From the NCBI GenBank assembly GCA_028293775.1, contig JAQGOD010000168.1:1-8782 (forward strand): 8,782 nucleotides of DNA, in the 5' to 3' direction. Below the pieces are notes generated by a model, which was given only the letters and a program-made list of their open reading frames with translations, did no database searches and had not been told where the DNA came from. Of the stretch, positions 6,355 through 8,782 are shown piece after piece. Origin of the DNA: Gammaproteobacteria bacterium. GTDB lineage: Bacteria > Pseudomonadota > Gammaproteobacteria > Steroidobacterales > Steroidobacteraceae. Both the position numbers and the translations under genes were made by a program. Within the stretch, counting starts at the first letter, position 1, and each line of letters starts with the position of its first letter.

Positions 6355-7686
6355 CTAGTTCGCGGCCCCGGTGAGGCGCCATACGGTATTCCCAACGTCG
6401 TCGGCGACGAGCAACGCCCCATGCGTGTCTACCGCCAAACCCACCGGACGGCCCTGCGCCTGGCCCTTTGCGTTAAGAAACCCGTTAAGCACGTCGATAG
6501 GCACGCCGGATGGCTTGCCTTTATCAAAGGCAACGAAGATCACTTTGTATCCGCTGCGAGTTTTTCGATTCCACGAGCCATGTTGGCCGACGAACATGCC
6601 ATGGGTGAACGGCGGCGGGAGCTTGGCGTCGCCAGACCAGCACAAACCCAGAGAGGCGGTGTGAGTACCTAAGGCATAGTCCGGCGAAATCGCTTTCGCA
6701 ACCATTTCGGGGTTTTGCGGCTTAACGCGATCGTCAACATGCTGCCCGTAATAACTGAACGGGAAGCCATAGAACGCCCCGTCGTGAACTGCCGTCATGT
6801 AGTCCGGAGGGAGATGATCCCCTAACTCGTCGCGCTCATTGACCGAGACCCAGAGTTGTCCGCTGTCGGGTTGCCAGGCCATTCCGACGGGGTTGCGCAG
6901 ACCGTTTGCGTATATGCGGTGATTGCCAGTCTTTAGATCAATCTCCCAGACGGCGTTCCTCTCGTTTTCCGCCTCGAGACCGTTCTCACCGGCGTTGCTG
7001 TTTGATCCCACCCCGACGAAGAGTTTCTTTCCGTCCGGGCTCGCGGCCAAGCTCTTGGTCCAGTGATGATTGATGGTTCCCGCCGGCAGGGCGGTGACTT
7101 GTTGCGGAGCGTCGTGAATTTCCGTGTCGCCCGTCTTGTAAGGGACTCGCACAACCGCATCGGTGTTAGCAATGTAAAGATCGTTTCCCACTAGCACCAT
7201 TCCGATTGGGGAATTAAGTCCCTGCAAGAAAATGTGCCGTTCAACGTCTACACCGTCGCCGGCGGTATCGCGCAACAAGGTGATGCGATTAGCGCTCGGG
7301 CGCGCTCCTGAACCCGCCCGCTTCATCACTAGCTTCTGGACCATCCCGCGAATCCCCTTGCCGTCATCGGGCTTATGCGGAGTATCACTTTCTGCGACTA
7401 ACACATCGCCATTGGGCAAGACGTACAGCCAACGCGGATGCTCGAGGCCACGAGCGAGCGCCGCTACGCGCAGCCCTCGCGCGGGAGTGGGCATGGCGTT
7501 GCCGACCCAGCCCACGGCCTTGGCGATATGCAGGGTCGGAAGCACACGTTTTTCAGGCGCCGGCAGGATTGGGTTGGGTCCGAACTCACCCGCCGTGCTC
7601 ATTTGCTCGGCGCCATCGCTGATGCCTACGAAACCGATTGCCGCAATTAGAACGGCGCGCACCACACACGCAACAGGCTGTCGCAT
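6355..7686 (-). CDS. Periplasmic PQQ-type sugar dehydrogenase (sorbosone dehydrogenase family)
   Basis: A 443-residue protein with an N-terminal signal peptide (hydrophobic AVLIAAIGFVG at 11-21, likely cut after SDGA). The body is a six-bladed beta-propeller of the soluble glucose/sorbosone dehydrogenase type, expected to oxidise an aldose or similar sugar with PQQ in the periplasm. Characteristic segments are GLEHPRWLYVLPNGDVLVAE (80-99), INHHWTKSLAASPDGKKLFV (205-224) with the putative catalytic His at 207 or 208, GVGSNSNAGENG, NGLRNPVGMAWQP (261-273) with R264, VNERDELGD (282-290), and QGRPVGLAVD (411-420) with R413. These correspond to the PQQ- and substrate-facing loops of the family. 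There is no CxxCH haem motif, so no fused cytochrome domain. The ATG at 7686 has a GAGGA ribosome-binding site 5 nt upstream. The lipoprotein gene lies 42 bp upstream on the same strand. Substrate and cofactor are inferred from family. Confidence 0.9.
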   Translation of the reverse strand: MRQPVACVVRAVLIAAIGFVGISDGAEQMSTAGEFGPNPILPAPEKRVLPTLHIAKAVGWVGNAMPTPARGLRVAALARGLEHPRWLYVLPNGDVLVAESDTPHKPDDGKGIRGMVQKLVMKRAGSGARPSANRITLLRDTAGDGVDVERHIFLQGLNSPIGMVLVGNDLYIANTDAVVRVPYKTGDTEIHDAPQQVTALPAGTINHHWTKSLAASPDGKKLFVGVGSNSNAGENGLEAENERNAVWEIDLKTGNHRIYANGLRNPVGMAWQPDSGQLWVSVNERDELGDHLPPDYMTAVHDGAFYGFPFSYYGQHVDDRVKPQNPEMVAKAISPDYALGTHTASLGLCWSGDAKLPPPFTHGMFVGQHGSWNRKTRSGYKVIFVAFDKGKPSGVPIDVLNGFLNAKGQAQGRPVGLAVDTHGALLVADDVGNTVWRLTGAAN

Positions 7687-7728
7687 AGAATTCCTCGGGA
7701 AAACCTCAGCCTACAGGCGGGCTGCGTG

Positions 7729-8175
7729 CTACCACCCTCGTCCGGGTCCATACCGAAATCCCAATCCGGGGCCCCACGGACCCCACGCGCCCCAGTTCCA
7801 AGCGGGATCTGAATACAGTTGTGCGGTCATTTCCTGCTGATCGGCGAGCTTCTGTTGCTGTTCATTTTTCTTATACTCATTGAACGCTTGTTGGGATCCC
7901 ACATACAGGCAATTGCACACTACGGGGTCTGCGTAAACGTAGTGGACATCATCGCCATTTGTCCGTTGGACAAATTTATTCGGCGGTAACTTGTGAAGCA
8001 TGGTTTGCCGCTCCGGCGTGTTGGCAGGTTTTATCGTAAAACCCGCGGCCGAAAGCTTATCTTCGTGCTCTGTTATCCGTTGTTGCTGAGTCTGGCATGC
8101 GGCAAGCGCGGCGATTGCGCACGCTGCAATCACCAAACGACTTACCGGTCTCACGTAGGCTTTTGTTATGTACAT
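7729..8175 (-). CDS. Small lipoprotein, unknown function, Gly/Trp-rich C-terminus
   Basis: A 148-residue protein that I do not recognise by name. Residues 1-26 form a signal peptide ending in the lipobox LAAC, with C27 the likely lipidated residue, so the mature protein should be membrane-anchored at the periplasmic face. The body has the segment ERQTMLHKLPPNKFVQR (55-71) and VHYVYADPVVCNCLYVGSQQ (77-96) with a CxC pair, then a charged Gln/Lys-rich helix (AFNEYKKNEQQQKLADQQ). It ends in a Trp/Gly/Pro-rich tail (AWNWGAWGPWGPGLGF). The ATG at 8175 has an AGGA site 8 nt upstream. The frame is open much further upstream, but that part overlaps the neighbouring nucleotidyltransferase gene and is rejected. 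It sits 42 bp ahead of the PQQ dehydrogenase, so the two are probably co-transcribed. Confidence 0.82.
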   Translation of the reverse strand: MYITKAYVRPVSRLVIAACAIAALAACQTQQQRITEHEDKLSAAGFTIKPANTPERQTMLHKLPPNKFVQRTNGDDVHYVYADPVVCNCLYVGSQQAFNEYKKNEQQQKLADQQEMTAQLYSDPAWNWGAWGPWGPGLGFRYGPGRGW

Positions 8176-8211
8176 GGGATGAATCCTGGTTGGGGCCAGT
8201 GGTGGCGCTTC

Positions 8212-8234
8212 GCATTTAGCCCTAGGCGAAATGC
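8212..8234. repeat. Imperfect inverted repeat upstream of the lipoprotein gene
   Basis: GCATTT and AAATGC enclose a further GCC/GGC pairing with one internal mismatch and a 3-nt loop. It lies 36 to 59 nt before the lipoprotein start, within the 154-bp gap after the nucleotidyltransferase gene. It has no T-run, so it is more likely an operator or leader structure than a terminator. It may also be chance. Confidence 0.35.
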
Positions 8235-8329
8235 ACAATGCTGTAGGAAAACGCTCGCAAAACCAGTAGGAGCTGATTTCATTTGTAACTGCGGAAGTGT
8301 CCGTGAACCAAGGAACTATGGCCCGGGTC

Positions 8330-8782
8330 TTAACTGCCAACCACCCTCGCAAGGTCCAAATATCGGGCTCGCGGGACCTCGCGCTGACTTGGGCCGGAGC
8401 GCCGGATTGTATCTTCGATCGTCGCAAGCACTCGCTTTGGTGTGCCCAAATCCGTCCATCCACATTCCGGCACTGCCTGTACTTTGAGATAGCGAGGGTA
8501 GTGGGACAACACGTCGCGAGAGAAATCCACAAATGGCAACTCAGCGTAAAGACGCGCCATGGCGCCGACCGCTCCCGCTCCGCTCCCCTGCATGGCACTT
8601 CGCATGACCGAGACGAAGTTGAACGCCTTATCGAGTAAGTTCAACAGGGTTTGCGCGCTGCCGGCGACGATAAACATGTTCCATAGCGCGCCGTTCGAGA
8701 TCAGCCTTTGCGCCAATTTCTCGTCGGGCTTCTCGACAAACTCGCGGACGTCCACCGCATCGGCTTGAGAACCCCGCGCGGG
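8330..8782 (-). CDS. Sugar-1-phosphate nucleotidyltransferase (mannose-1-phosphate guanylyltransferase-like), C-terminal part
   Basis: Only the last 150 residues are in the window; the gene enters from the right edge in an open frame. Recognisable features of the NTP_transferase/ManC-GalU type fold are VREFVEKPDEKLAQRL near the left end of the visible protein, followed by the NGALWNMFIV strand (the usual LWNSGMF position), then DFSRDVL and the late conserved GWTDLGTPKRV. EKP and WN-x-x are sugar-phosphate and metal-site elements of the family. Such enzymes make NDP-sugars (often GDP-mannose) from a sugar-1-phosphate and NTP in the cytoplasm, for polysaccharide or glycan synthesis. The missing N-terminal half carries the nucleotide-binding signature, so the exact sugar and nucleotide are not determined. 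It is followed after 154 bp by the lipoprotein gene; whether they share a transcript is unclear. Confidence 0.85.
   Translation of the reverse strand, partial: PARGSQADAVDVREFVEKPDEKLAQRLISNGALWNMFIVAGSAQTLLNLLDKAFNFVSVMRSAMQGSGAGAVGAMARLYAELPFVDFSRDVLSHYPRYLKVQAVPECGWTDLGTPKRVLATIEDTIRRSGPSQREVPRARYLDLARVVGS

Noticed and set aside
8176..8598. Long N-terminal extension of the lipoprotein frame
   Set aside because: It overlaps the nucleotidyltransferase gene in another frame and would bury the signal peptide and lipobox.

Overview
The window looks like chromosomal DNA from a proteobacterium with fairly high GC, probably a gamma- or betaproteobacterium. The clues are an Ada protein of E. coli length and layout, a DUF6600/FecR-type secreted protein, a periplasmic PQQ-type sugar dehydrogenase, a lipobox lipoprotein and a Tat-exported amidohydrolase. 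I cannot name the genus. There are eight protein genes, two of them cut by the window edges. I see no rRNA, tRNA, CRISPR array, insertion sequence or phage gene.

Left part (1-1984): a minus-strand pair, a luciferase-like flavin monooxygenase (1437-448) followed after 35 bp by the start of a Tat-exported YtcJ-like amidohydrolase (412 to the edge). A small DUF456 membrane protein diverges from this pair across a 61-bp gap and runs right. It stops 5 bp short of the convergent repair operon.

Central part (1990-4136): a minus-strand operon of ada (methyl-phosphotriester/O6-methylguanine repair and transcription activator) and a 2-oxoglutarate/Fe(II) dioxygenase. The two overlap by 4 bp (GTGA), so translation is probably coupled. 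This suggests the oxygenase belongs to the alkylation-damage response, although it is not a recognisable AlkB. Upstream of ada lies a gene-poor stretch of about 390 bp. It holds a perfect palindrome resembling a LexA box, a possible Ada-box-like motif, an 11-bp hairpin, a pair of mutually exclusive short hairpins and perhaps the remnant of a gene.

Right part (4137-8782): a large secreted protein (726 aa) with a FecR-like domain, a Trp/Tyr-rich DUF6600 region, an Asn/Thr/Val-rich segment and a Gln-rich tail carrying two tandem 35-residue repeats. It converges on a minus-strand pair of a small lipoprotein (8175-7729) and a sorbosone-dehydrogenase-like PQQ beta-propeller enzyme (7686-6355). At the right edge is the C-terminal part of a sugar-1-phosphate nucleotidyltransferase.

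No fully new system is evident. The most interesting points are the ada-oxygenase coupling with its control region, the repeat-bearing tail of the FecR/DUF6600 protein, and the lipoprotein paired with the PQQ enzyme.
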